Below are positions 21,313 through 30,621 of a DNA stretch of 64,000 nucleotides, piece after piece. The translations under genes and the position numbers were made by a program. The stretch is from Gracilariopsis chorda (taxonomy: Eukaryota > Rhodophyta > Florideophyceae > Gracilariales > Gracilariaceae), in contig NBIV01000122.1 in assembly GCA_003194525.1 (NCBI GenBank), positions 164,523 to 228,522 of the forward strand, in the 5' to 3' direction. The notes beneath the pieces were generated by a model that searched no databases, was not told the DNA's origin, and saw nothing but the letters and a program-made list of their open reading frames with translations. Numbering within the stretch: position 1 is the first letter of the stretch; every line of letters starts with the position of its first letter.

Positions 21313-24300
21313 GAAAGGATGACATTAATCAGTCATCTCGCGCGCTCTTTGCATTAAATGCTGCAGAGAGAAAGGAGTGGATGTACAAGGCGACATTAGC
21401 AGGAAATCCACTGGATGCAGTCATCGATTCTTTTGCGTCTCACAATTTTATGGCACATAAGGATGTGAAACGAATTGGACTGAATATCGAAAAGGTCGAT
21501 GATATGGAGGTTGAACTCGGAAATGGGTCAAAGACAGATATTATGGGAAAGTGTTCAGCAGTTCTCAACATGAATGGACATCTTTCGAATGTAACTATAT
21601 ATGTTATTCATATGCATGATGAAACGGAGAATCCATTGCTTATCCTCGGCAGAACATGGTTGAAAGCACATAATCCTGCGATTGATTGGAGGTCAAACAA
21701 GTGTACAATTATCCGACAGGATGGAACGCAAGTGACAATAACGGCAAAAAGAAACAGTGATCGTCCCGCATCGACCACAGTTTTTAAAATGATGTCGTTT
21801 CGTAAGTTGCAAAAGGCCATCAAGAGTCGAAATTGTGAACTATATGCAGTGCAATTAACCAAGAAGCTTGTCGACAGTATTAGAGAAGCCGATTGCTCAC
21901 CACCATTCCGAGAGCTACTTTCAGAATTTCATGACATCTTTCGTGAAGACCTTCCAGCAGATCTTCCTCCTACGCGTGGTATGGATTTTGAGATTAACTT
22001 GAAACCAGGAGAGACACCACCAGTCCGACCCGTCATTCGACTGTCTACCAAAGAGCTCAAAGAACTTAAAAAACAGTTACGAAATCTGCTAGAAAAAGGA
22101 CTAATAAGACCTTCCACTTCGCCTTATGGAGCTCCCGTATTCTTCATTAAGAAGAAGAATGGAGACTTGAGAATGGTGTGCGACTATCGTGCGCTAAATA
22201 AGATCACGATTCCTGACGCAAACCCGATTCCGCTTATCAATGAGACACTCGATCAGATTTCAGGAGCAAACATTTTCTCACAGATCGATCTCATTTGGGG
22301 TTATCACCAAATGCGCGTAAAGAAAGAAGATTGCCACAAGACAGCGATCAGAACCCGTTTTGGTTCCTTTGAATGGAAAGTTCTATGCTTTGGTCTCCGA
22401 AACGCACCTGCTGCATTTACCAGGCTTCTTTCCAATCTACTACAGGAACTTCATGGAGAGTGTATGGTTTTGTTCTTGGATGATATTCTGATATATAGCA
22501 AATCCGAGAAAGAACACAAACATCACCTTCAAAGACTATTCGAAATTCTGCGCAAGAATAAGATCTACATTAGACCTAGCAAATGCAAGTTTGGTGCATC
22601 AGAAGTGGAATACCTGGGATACACTTTGAATTCCGAAGGAATTTCAACACAAGGGCGATTAGTGAAAGCAGTCACCGACTGGCCTACACCGAAATCTGTG
22701 AAAGATGTGCAACGGTTTCTTGGACTTTCTAACTTTTACAGAAGGTTTATCAAGAACTACGCCGCCATTGTTCGCCCAATATCCGATTTGATTCGCAAGA
22801 AGTCTTTCTCTTGGAACGAAGAACAGACAAAGGCTTTTGAAAGTTTGAAGATAGCATTGACTACGGCACCAGTTTTACGACACCCGAAACATGAATGTCA
22901 GTTTGTACTGACTACCGATGCCTCTAAACACGCTGTGGGAGCCACTTTGGAACAAGATGGCCATCCTGTTGCGTTCTTATCACATCGACTGTCAGACACA
23001 GAGACTCGTTGGGATACTGGCGACCAAGAACTACTAGCAGTGATGATTGCTCTACGTGAGTGGACCGTTTACCTCAGAGACAGAAGTTTTGTTCTAAAGA
23101 CGGATCATGAACCCATTCGATACCTACAATCAAAGCCGAAACTTTCTGGACGACAGATGCGTTGGCTAGACGAATTACAGAGCTTCGACTTTAAGGTGGA
23201 ACACATTCCAGGTTCAAAGAACAAGGCCACAGATGCACTCAGTCGTTGCGTGAACGTTTCGCAGTTCAAATCCTTACGCCTACAGGAGAAGTCTTTGATG
23301 AACGAGATTCGAGAAGCATATCATGATGATGAATGGGCTCAGAACCTCTTAGCAGTTTTAAGAGACAATCAGACCTTCCCAAATCGCAAAACCGAACTGT
23401 ACGTTCACAAGTTTGTATACGAGAAGAGTCTATTGTACTGGATAGGTTCAAGAAGCAAACGAGTGTACATACCGAATGTACAGTCTCTCAGACGGAAAGC
23501 AATCAAGTCAATACATGAACCTGCTCACTTCGCCACAGAGAAAACCTATTACGCTTCTACCAGATACTTCTACTGGAAAGGGATGTACAGAGACATCGAG
23601 AGATTTGTATCTTCGTGTGGTGAGTGTCAAAGGAACAAAGACAATCGGACCACTCGACAAGGTCTACTACAGTCACATGAAGTTCCAGTAACTACCTGGG
23701 AGGTGATTACAGCAGATTTTGTTTCGGAGTTTCCAGAAACACAACGCGGACACAATTCGGTTCTAGTCGTTGTTGAGAAATTGTCGAAACGGGCGATCTT
23801 TATTCCCACGAAGAAGTCAATAACTACTCCGGATGTCATCCGACTCTTCGTCGATTATGTATTTTCGAAGCATGGAATTCCCAGCAAGATTATATTAGAT
23901 CGCGACAAATTGTTCAAGTCAAAGTATTTTCGTGGATTCAATGAGATACTTAACGTGAAGCTCAACATCGCCTCGAAGGATCACCCTCAGACAGACGGAC
24001 AGTCAGAAAATATGATTCGTATTCTGATTCAAATGCTTCGCAACTGTGTTCAGAAAGACAGCAAAAACTGGGATACTATGCTAAGCGAACTAGAGTTCGC
24101 GTATAACTCTTCTAAGAATAAGAGTACGGGACTGACACCTTTTGAAGTTGATCTAGGTCGCATACCGCAGTCCGAACTTTCCCGTGAATTGGACACCTGC
24201 ACAATTCAGTGTCAAGCAGCTGCTTCTGATGTAGATCGAAGAAGGGCTTTTCGACAATTTGCCCGAGATAACCTTTCAAATGCTGCTTCTGCTCAAAAGT

Positions 24301-24782
24301 TCTACGCCAACAAAAGTCGAATAGACAAAACCTTTAAGGAAAACGATCTGGTTATGCTTAAAGTACAGGGTACAGGCGTTGCGACGCGATCAGACTTACC
24401 ACAGAAGTGCCAACCGAAGTTTATGGGACCTTTCAAAGTATTGAAAGTCATGGGTCCTGTCACGTACAAGATTGAATTACCACCATCAATGAGTAAGGCG
24501 CACAATGTTTTTCATGTGTCAAAGTTGAAGAAATTCGTTCGTGGTCCCGCAGACCAAGGATCTCTATCAGTAGTCATCGATCCTGAAGGAAACGTAGAAC
24601 AAGAAGTAATTGCGATTTTGAACAAAAAGAGAGTCAAACGTCGGATTTTTTACTTGGTTCAGTTTGAGGGTGATGAAGTCGAAGACTCAATTTGGATGCC
24701 GAGCTCAGACTTAAGAAACTGTCGAGAACTTATTAAGAAGTTCGAAACGTCTCCGCGGACGTCGACTTCAAAGAAGGGGTGA
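21285..24782 (+). CDS. pol: Pol of chromovirus: PR-RT-RNaseH-IN-chromodomain
   Basis: Read after the -1 shift; the first ATG is at 21381 and residues here count from it (1133 aa). Protease: DAVIDSFASHNFM, with DSFA (16-19) where D-S/T-G-A is expected. RT: the palm block SQIDLIWGYHQ (about 300-310, usually DLRSGYHQ) and the active site FLDD (365-368, usually YLDD). RNase H: LTTDASKHAVGATL and KTDHEPIRYL. Integrase: a HHCC finger ending CGECQRNK, then catalytic TADF, LDRDKLF and HPQTDGQSENMIR. C-terminal chromodomain from about 1070: VIAILNKKRVKRRIFYLVQFEG, which in chromoviruses guides integration to marked chromatin (known for the family). The frame is unbroken. The Gly-to-Phe change in the protease is the most damaging-looking substitution. 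Confidence 0.93.
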   Translation, partial: LTWPHYEAARKDDINQSSRALFALNAAERKEWMYKATLAGNPLDAVIDSFASHNFMAHKDVKRIGLNIEKVDDMEVELGNGSKTDIMGKCSAVLNMNGHLSNVTIYVIHMHDETENPLLILGRTWLKAHNPAIDWRSNKCTIIRQDGTQVTITAKRNSDRPASTTVFKMMSFRKLQKAIKSRNCELYAVQLTKKLVDSIREADCSPPFRELLSEFHDIFREDLPADLPPTRGMDFEINLKPGETPPVRPVIRLSTKELKELKKQLRNLLEKGLIRPSTSPYGAPVFFIKKKNGDLRMVCDYRALNKITIPDANPIPLINETLDQISGANIFSQIDLIWGYHQMRVKKEDCHKTAIRTRFGSFEWKVLCFGLRNAPAAFTRLLSNLLQELHGECMVLFLDDILIYSKSEKEHKHHLQRLFEILRKNKIYIRPSKCKFGASEVEYLGYTLNSEGISTQGRLVKAVTDWPTPKSVKDVQRFLGLSNFYRRFIKNYAAIVRPISDLIRKKSFSWNEEQTKAFESLKIALTTAPVLRHPKHECQFVLTTDASKHAVGATLEQDGHPVAFLSHRLSDTETRWDTGDQELLAVMIALREWTVYLRDRSFVLKTDHEPIRYLQSKPKLSGRQMRWLDELQSFDFKVEHIPGSKNKATDALSRCVNVSQFKSLRLQEKSLMNEIREAYHDDEWAQNLLAVLRDNQTFPNRKTELYVHKFVYEKSLLYWIGSRSKRVYIPNVQSLRRKAIKSIHEPAHFATEKTYYASTRYFYWKGMYRDIERFVSSCGECQRNKDNRTTRQGLLQSHEVPVTTWEVITADFVSEFPETQRGHNSVLVVVEKLSKRAIFIPTKKSITTPDVIRLFVDYVFSKHGIPSKIILDRDKLFKSKYFRGFNEILNVKLNIASKDHPQTDGQSENMIRILIQMLRNCVQKDSKNWDTMLSELEFAYNSSKNKSTGLTPFEVDLGRIPQSELSRELDTCTIQCQAAASDVDRRRAFRQFARDNLSNAASAQKFYANKSRIDKTFKENDLVMLKVQGTGVATRSDLPQKCQPKFMGPFKVLKVMGPVTYKIELPPSMSKAHNVFHVSKLKKFVRGPADQGSLSVVIDPEGNVEQEVIAILNKKRVKRRIFYLVQFEGDEVEDSIWMPSSDLRNCRELIKKFETSPRTSTSKKG

Positions 24783-24783
24783 A

Positions 24784-25005
24784 TGTAAGAAGGTATCTTC
24801 CTACGCACTACTTGGCACCCGTTAAGGTTTATGAATTTCAAACGACCATTAATGAGCAATAGTACATCTACATTCATCAACTATTGCTCAGGGCGTATTA
24901 GTATTTAAGCGTTCTTCTTTCCCATACAAGTAAAGAAAGAGGACATCCTAGGAGATTGTCATTGTGTTTATCGTTTTTCGAACTACAGAGTCCTGCACTC
25001 TTACA
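24784..25005 (+). repeat. 3' LTR of chromovirus
   Basis: 222 bp, same sequence as 20013-20234 by eye, preceded by the purine tract at 24768-24783. Confidence 0.95.
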
Positions 25006-25010
25006 GTTTC
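25006..25010 (+). repeat. target-site duplication GTTTC (right)
   Basis: Matches 20008-20012. Confidence 0.92.
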
Positions 25011-26295
25011 ACGCTCTAACGAAGGACGCGAAGTCCGTGTCCGACACTTGGTGATCGAAGGCTCATCCTCGTAGGTTTTTGGGAAGAATGTGACAAAGCA
25101 CTGCAATATGCTCCACATGGGAAAGAACTTATTGGAATTGCCGGCCACCGAGCTCGGCAAAAGAGACACAATTACTCTCCTCGATATGGATATGCATTTC
25201 TGTATACCTCACTACGCTGTTAAGTTCCGTACAGACACTCTGATGAGCACAAACAAGATGGAACTGTTCTGTGCTGCGGTTCACATAGAGGACGACAACA
25301 CGGAGCAGCCTTGGAGGGAACTGAAGAAGATCATCGATAAAGTGCACCAGCACGTCTGCGGACATTCTACCTACTCAGATATCAAGGTTTTAATGGAAAG
25401 CAATGGCCTCTGGAACCACCAGGTTGACAAATACCTACAAAAGAAACTGGAAAATTGTACCGCCTGTACTATGACCGCAAAGCCAGCGGCAACGAGAAAG
25501 GTCTCTCTAAGCAACATGACTAGGAATTTTAATCAGGTGGTGTGTATCGATCATATGTTTCTCGTAGATCATTGTATGGCGCAAATTATGAAGAACGCCA
25601 TCGTAGCACTCGACTCTCAGTGGATAACGCCGTTTTGGCCACCAGAAGCTGTAATCCTTGACCCGGCATTTGACAACTCGATCTTCCGCGATTTTCTAGC
25701 AGACTTGGGAATGGAACCGCGTCCCATTCCGCCGCGAAGACACACCAAGAATGTGTTAGAATCGAAGCATCGCATCATCCGCGACATATTTTTGAGGCTC
25801 CAAGCGGACACATCTATGAAGACAGAACGATGGGGAGCATTGGCAGTACAGCAATCAATCAGAGTGTCCAATGACCTATACGGAAGCGACATCATGTCGG
25901 CCCAAGAGCTTGCCAAAGGATACACGCGACTGATCGAAGGACGAACCACACCCCACACGCTTCCTCAAGAACTGTTAGATGCTCATCAAAAAATCATGGC
26001 AAGACGCAAGCTCACACTAATTCTGCGGTCAAAAGCCGTGAAGGAGTTCCCGATCTCGGTGGGCGATAGCGTTCAAGTATTTATCAAGCAGCAGAACGAC
26101 AAAAGAGGCAAATAGACGCAGCCACGGATTGTTCTGGCCTATGACATATCCAGCAGAACTGTCACAATACCTGGCAAAAACGGAAAATGCGTCAAGGCTG
26201 CAATTGAAGACGTACGACCTGCCGTGAAGCACAATGAGCTAGCTACCACAGTGCCACATGCTATTAATGAACTCGATCGAAGTCTTTAGGAAACA
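25011..26295 (+). pseudogene. copia integrase of the old element
   Basis: The protease tail (RHLVIEGSSS, an in-frame TAG, then NMLHMGKNLLEL) leads into the integrase. The zinc finger is partly recognisable (HVCGHSTYSDIK, then NCTACTMTAKPA). Catalytic residues: Asp in VVCIDHMF, Asp in VILDPAFDNS, Glu in NVLESKHRIIRDI. The C-terminal KEFPISVGDSVQVFIK block follows. Nonsense codons stand at 26113-26115 and near 26287, both in frame with the downstream Tudor-like part, so a single original ORF is evident. The integrase inserted the cDNA copy into host DNA; this copy is inactive. Confidence 0.82.
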
Positions 26296-26915
26296 TTGGA
26301 AACCGTAGTGGATATCGAAAATCTGATCGCCCAAAATACGGAAAAGCATACTAAGAATACGGTACAGCAACCGAAGACACGGAAAGACGCAGATTTTAGT
26401 GCTACAGGACCTCACTCGCGTGCTAACGGCGAAAAAGCCGAACCAGGAAGCGAGCACCACCAAAACATTCTCGACGAAGCCAGCCCAGAGCCAAACATGC
26501 CGAAGGTCGGCGACCGCATCGAAGTGTACTGGCCAATAGATGACAGGTACTATAGAAGAACTATTGCGAGACACAGCACGCGCACCGATAAATATCGTGT
26601 GAATTATTTCGATGGCGAAAGTGAGACTTTGAAGCTTCACAAAGAACTTGGAAGTACCTGGACACAGAGAAGACAGAGCAGACCAACACTGAAGGCAACG
26701 AACCGAATAACCAGCTCGCCGCGCAGGATGTGCAGCTGTGTCCCGAAAAAGAGTTGGAAAGCTCCGAGAATGACACAATCCGAACCTATCACAAGGTATT
26801 TGGGTCTAACGAATTAATGATGCACGAGGCGCAAGGTATGCCTTCGTTCGTAACTCAGAACGCGTACGACAGGGAAGAAAAGGCTTTCATGCGCATGGTG
26901 CGTGAGACTGTGAAG
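26296..26915 (+). pseudogene. Tudor-like linker of copia polyprotein, then RT start
   Basis: In frame with the integrase, the sequence continues through a Lys/Thr/Glu-rich linker into VGDRIEVYWPIDDRYYR, then DKYRVNYFDGESETLKL, a compact Tudor/chromo-barrel-like fold known from histone- and methyl-mark readers. Near 26,740 the frame shifts (MQLCPEKELESSEN), continuing with NAYDREEKAFMRMVRET, the usual lead-in to the copia reverse transcriptase. Resemblance to copia stops near 26,915, where foreign sequence begins. Confidence 0.6.
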
Positions 26916-28250
26916 AACAAGGGCATGTCATGTTACGTGAGGCTAACACCTTACAATGGCCTTGTGTTAGTAAAGTGGGGTTGTACTGGCGTTCAGTGAA
27001 GCACCTAAGTTCGGTTAGCTGTACTTGTTTATTGATCGGACAAGTAGGGCGGTGCTTGCCTCTGGTTCTCACTACGGTAGTCCGCGAGCTCGGGGCTTAA
27101 GTACTCCTGTTGCGTATTACGTTGCACATTTGCGCCTCTCGCCACGTACTAACTTAATGCAACCACCGTGTTGTCAGTCTAATTATCATTGCACGGCGCT
27201 CTAAGTGCAGTGGTTCATGAGCGAGCTAACGCGTGTCAATATGACAAGTGTTCATGGCGCATCCATTACTGACAGTCTTCTTGTAAGTCTGCACTAACCA
27301 AGCTGTACAGCCTGTTCTGTCAGTCTCCACGCGCTAGTCTTGCGCATTATCCTGCGTGCGTACTCTCAAGCCAATTGCATTCCATATTGTGGCTATGTTA
27401 AAGAGAGACCGTGAATTTGCTTTTGCGGATGCTTCCAACAGTACGTTGCACTCGTTTGCATGTGTCGTTCCTTATGGTTCAACTCGGTAGATAGCATACG
27501 TACCGAGTAATTCTGTGGCGGTACCGAGGACTGGTGGTGAGCAGAGGACCAAAAAAAACGCTACCAACGAGTAGTAAAGTTGTTCTGTTCTTGTTTACAT
27601 AACGCCATTTTCATAGAGACTCCTGTTATAGACGTCCCATTAGGTGCAAACGTCATTAGTAGTCACGTATTTTTCAAAGTGAATAAAGTGGACGACTGAT
27701 CGCTTGCAATGAAGGCTAGTATTGCTGTACATGGAAACAAAGATCAGGAAAAACACGATCTGAAAACCGACTTCACCACACGCCCACCTGTTGGAATAAG
27801 GATTCTTCTCTCCATTGCTGTCGTATAGTGGGATTTTGTACCAAACTGGTGTGTAAAATACCAGTTCCGTGTGCCACGTGGGTGATTGGACCAGGGCGGT
27901 ATGTCCTAAGAGCATGCCTACCGTGTGAGTAAATATGTAAATTCGTTCGATTTAGCGACAAAATTTTCATATTCGCAAGTCTACTGTGTCGGTTATCGCC
28001 AAAATCAGGAGTCATATCGCTATGTCCATATGTAAATTGCACTGGATATGGCGACACAAATAGCGATTTGACCATCGAAAGCCAAATATTTTGACCAAGC
28101 CCTCCCTTTCACTTGGCATTTCGTCACCAAACTCCCGCCAAAACCCACAAACCCCATATGCACCAACCCAACTTTCCCGTGCCACTCTCCCAGCCGCGAA
28201 GCCGTCCGCAACCACCACCGACTGTCTTGAAGCACCGCAAAACTGCCGCC
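26916..28250. other. unidentified insertion in the old copia element
   Basis: Starts TGTGAAGAACAAGGG, which could be the 5' end of an unrelated LTR, but no partner copy is present in the window. No gene is recognised; 27,530-27,560 carries an A-run. Confidence 0.35.
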
Positions 28251-28388
28251 ATGTCGAGAAAGGGCACCAACTTCAGCCCTGAGGTGTATCTAGCTCTCGC
28301 ACGTGCCTGGCTCGCGAGCTCTCGCAACCCTATTGAACAGAACGTCGACATGTTTTGGGCAGACGTTGAACGGAAATTCCGTTGCTAG
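28251..28388 (+). pseudogene. truncated Myb/SANT-like DNA-binding domain
   Basis: From ATG 28251 a 45-codon ORF reads MSRKGTNFSPEVYLALARAW, then NPIEQNVDMFWADVERKF. The spacing of the aromatic and helix residues (NFS...LARAW...FW..V...F) is that of the trihelix/Myb-like domain common in PIF/Harbinger accessory proteins and NAM-associated plant proteins. It stops at TAG 28386-28388, half way through a usual domain, so it is truncated or interrupted. An upstream in-frame extension (28113) is Pro-rich and probably not coding. Confidence 0.5.
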
Positions 28389-28660
28389 TGTGAAGTCAGA
28401 ATGCCTAGCTCTAGGGGGGAACGGGGTTGGGTGTTTTGAGGTTGCTACGTGTAACACAGACGTACCTGTAGGGCCACGAAGGTCATTCGAAGACAGACTA
28501 CAAGTTCTTTCTCCGATGTTAGTGTCCCGTAATGTATTGTCAGGATCTTTTAGGTGTATCGATTGTAGTCATTAGACTCTATTAAAGTAGATGAAGTCTG
28601 GCGTTCTCTCCTCAAAACCAGCCAGACCTTCCATCGTGCCGCCTCTCCAGTTTCAGTGTT
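28389..28660. other. intervening sequence before nested copia element
   Basis: No feature recognised. Confidence 0.4.
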
Positions 28661-28665
28661 ACAGT
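28661..28665 (+). repeat. target-site duplication ACAGT (left)
   Basis: Identical to 33668-33672. Confidence 0.9.
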
Positions 28666-28925
28666 TGTGAATAACGTACAACTTCCAGACGGCAAAAAAA
28701 ACGGAAACACAAATAAGAAACTCCTCGGGAAGCAATTTATACGTGTTCCGTGCGTATTCAGTAGCCTACAGGTCACGTAGTATCCCTATATAAACGCCCC
28801 AATCTTGTGGAGCTACACCAAGCTCCCGGCAGAGTTGTGCCGTCCATTGTTGTATATCCACAGAACCTCCTCCCATCGTGCACGCGGTTATGAACCTCTA
28901 CACGATTTCCGACGTTCATCCAACA
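28666..28925 (+). repeat. 5' LTR of nested copia element
   Basis: 260 bp with a TATA box (TATATAAACGCCCC near 28790) in the expected U3 position. Pairs with 33408-33667. Confidence 0.92.
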
Positions 28926-28938
28926 GTTATGGGCCCAG
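28926..28938 (+). promoter_or_regulatory. primer-binding site, anticodon half of initiator tRNA-Met
   Basis: GTTATGGGCCCAG abuts the LTR. It is the same 13-mer as at 18554-18566 and complements the anticodon arm of initiator tRNA-Met, the priming mode known for Drosophila copia. It contains the gag ATG (28929). Confidence 0.82.
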
Positions 28939-30086
28939 AGGAGGACTATCACACAAACAACATGTCAACTCCACCTTAGCTTAGACACGAGACATACAAA
29001 CTCGCCTGGCGAGAAGCTGTTCTAGAGTGGGCTGAAAATATAAAAGCATGCGCTAGCTATGGTGACAATCGTTCTAAGCCTCAAGCAGGGACACTTGGAC
29101 TGAGTCTGTATCGTTCTCTCGAATTCGGTAAGAAAGAAATCGTCAAAAAGGTAGTCCGAATGGGAGACTTAAGCATCAACAGTAGGAAAGAAGATGGCGT
29201 CTGCCAGCTAGAGATTGTCAAAAAGATACTCAAGCTTGTTGCAAACGACTCTCCATCTGACAGAATCCGTAGACTGGTGAGATTACATAAGAAGGCAAAT
29301 TCATGCTACAGGAAAGTTTCAGAATCTATCCCGACATACTTGGACCGTTTCGCGGGACCTGCAATGAAGTATCTGAACCTCATCAAAGCAGACGAGGAGT
29401 CCAGTGAAAGCCAGAACCTGGCTATTTAATGCTTATTGAATGCCAAGCTAACATCACAGACGTTCTCCAATATGATCAACAACATCGTTGCGACATGTAA
29501 AAGCAGGTTGGTTCAAAAACCAGTCATAGTGCCCATTAAGATCGAACGTTTAGAAGTGGTCGTCAAGGTGATGGAAAAAATTGCCAAAGATCACCCAGAA
29601 GAAGCAGGAAGTGATTTTAGAACCAGCCTACAGACAATCCAAACGGCCATGAAGAACTGTAAGAAGATTCAAGAGAACGAGACGAATTGTTCTTGGGTAG
29701 GTCTTCAAGATGCCATGGAAGCATTGAATGAAGCCGCACTTGAAGATAAAGACCTCAACCGCGCTTCAGACGAAGAACGCAACGAAGTCCGCACCAGGGT
29801 TCTCATGAGTACCAAAAGAGGGAATAAGAGAAACCAAAGACCAAAGCGTCTTCCGAACGCCAATAGTGACAGGACTAAACCATCAGAGAAAACAGGTGCC
29901 GAAATCACTCGGCGTGATAATTCTGAATTGAAAGACTGCACGCTGACAGATAGCGAAGAGCGAGATACGAAAATTTTCAGGAAGAATAAGTACGTCAATG
30001 GGTTCAAGGGTAACAGATCTCACAGCAAGTGGTTTTTTCAGTATGGGATTCGGACAAAATCTACATGGATCCGAATCCCATCCTAG
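28929..30086 (+). pseudogene. gag: copia Gag with two nonsense codons
   Basis: From the ATG in the primer-binding site (MGPEEDYHTNN) the frame continues to 30086 apart from a TAG at 28977-28979 and a TAA at 29427-29429. The product is helical and Lys/Glu-rich (LRHETYKLAWREAVLEWAE; DAMEALNEAALEDKDL), ending in a basic Arg/Lys tail (KRGNKRNQRPKRLP) that probably binds RNA in place of a zinc knuckle. The first residues, MGPE, are the same as in the old element, because the shared primer-binding site encodes them. Confidence 0.72.
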
Positions 30087-30601
30087 ATGAGGGGAATCCT
30101 ACATCCTCAGGGAGCATTTGCGTAGCAATATCACTATGTAAAGTGCTCAATGTGAATTTCGAACGGTATCCACCACGGGAGCTATACAGGAGAGGATGGG
30201 GGCATGATTGCGTAGACTCAAAGCCCATAATATGCTCATGGACATTGACCATACAAGACATTAGGAACAGAGCCACAGAATTCACTTTTGATCTAGTAGA
30301 CGATTATTCGCCCTAAACCATCGGACTGGACGTGAAAAGACACAGTATCACAGATTATCACTCGCAGCCTCCGAAACTGACTATCAAACGACCAACGGAC
30401 ACTGATGCAAGATGTTTTGAGATCTATATCACTGGGGATGATCACATGAACCAACGATCAAGGATCGCCATCATACCCTCCGTAGGAGCCCTAATGAGCA
30501 CGAATTCGAACAGGAGTCGCCCGAAGACATTGGCGAAAAGACTACACCGTTTGACACACGCACATCCAGATGAAATCATAGCTCTATATCACGAGCAGTA
30601 A
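30029..30601 (+). pseudogene. copia protease and GAG-pre-integrase region
   Basis: In the -1 frame relative to gag, IYMDPNPILDEGNPTSSGS carries the retroviral-type protease motif as D-E-G-N instead of D-S/T-G-A. After an in-frame TAA (near 30314) comes the pre-integrase block KRLHRLTHAHPDEIIALYHE, with the His pair of the integrase finger. A stop at 30599-30601 and a one-base shift separate it from the integrase (KASKELAMEVRK). Confidence 0.65.
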
Positions 30602-30621
30602 AAGCTTCGAAAGAACTGGCA

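Larger units (their letters stand above)
20013..25005 (+). mobile_element. intact young Ty3/gypsy chromovirus, 4993 bp
   Basis: Complete element: two 222-bp LTRs that look identical, a primer-binding site, gag, pol with a C-terminal chromodomain, a purine tract before the 3' LTR (AAGAAGGGGTGAA) and a perfect 5-bp target duplication. Gag and pol overlap in the -1 frame with a canonical shift site. Identical LTRs imply a recent insertion. It landed in the protease region of the old copia element. Several catalytic-region substitutions in pol (see the Pol entry) raise the question whether this copy is itself active. Confidence 0.95.

Noticed and set aside
29436-30316. Programmed -1 frameshift between gag and protease of the nested copia element
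   Set aside because: The frames do differ by -1 and a T6 run is present, but it is not an X_XXY_YYZ heptamer and the element carries other random breaks.
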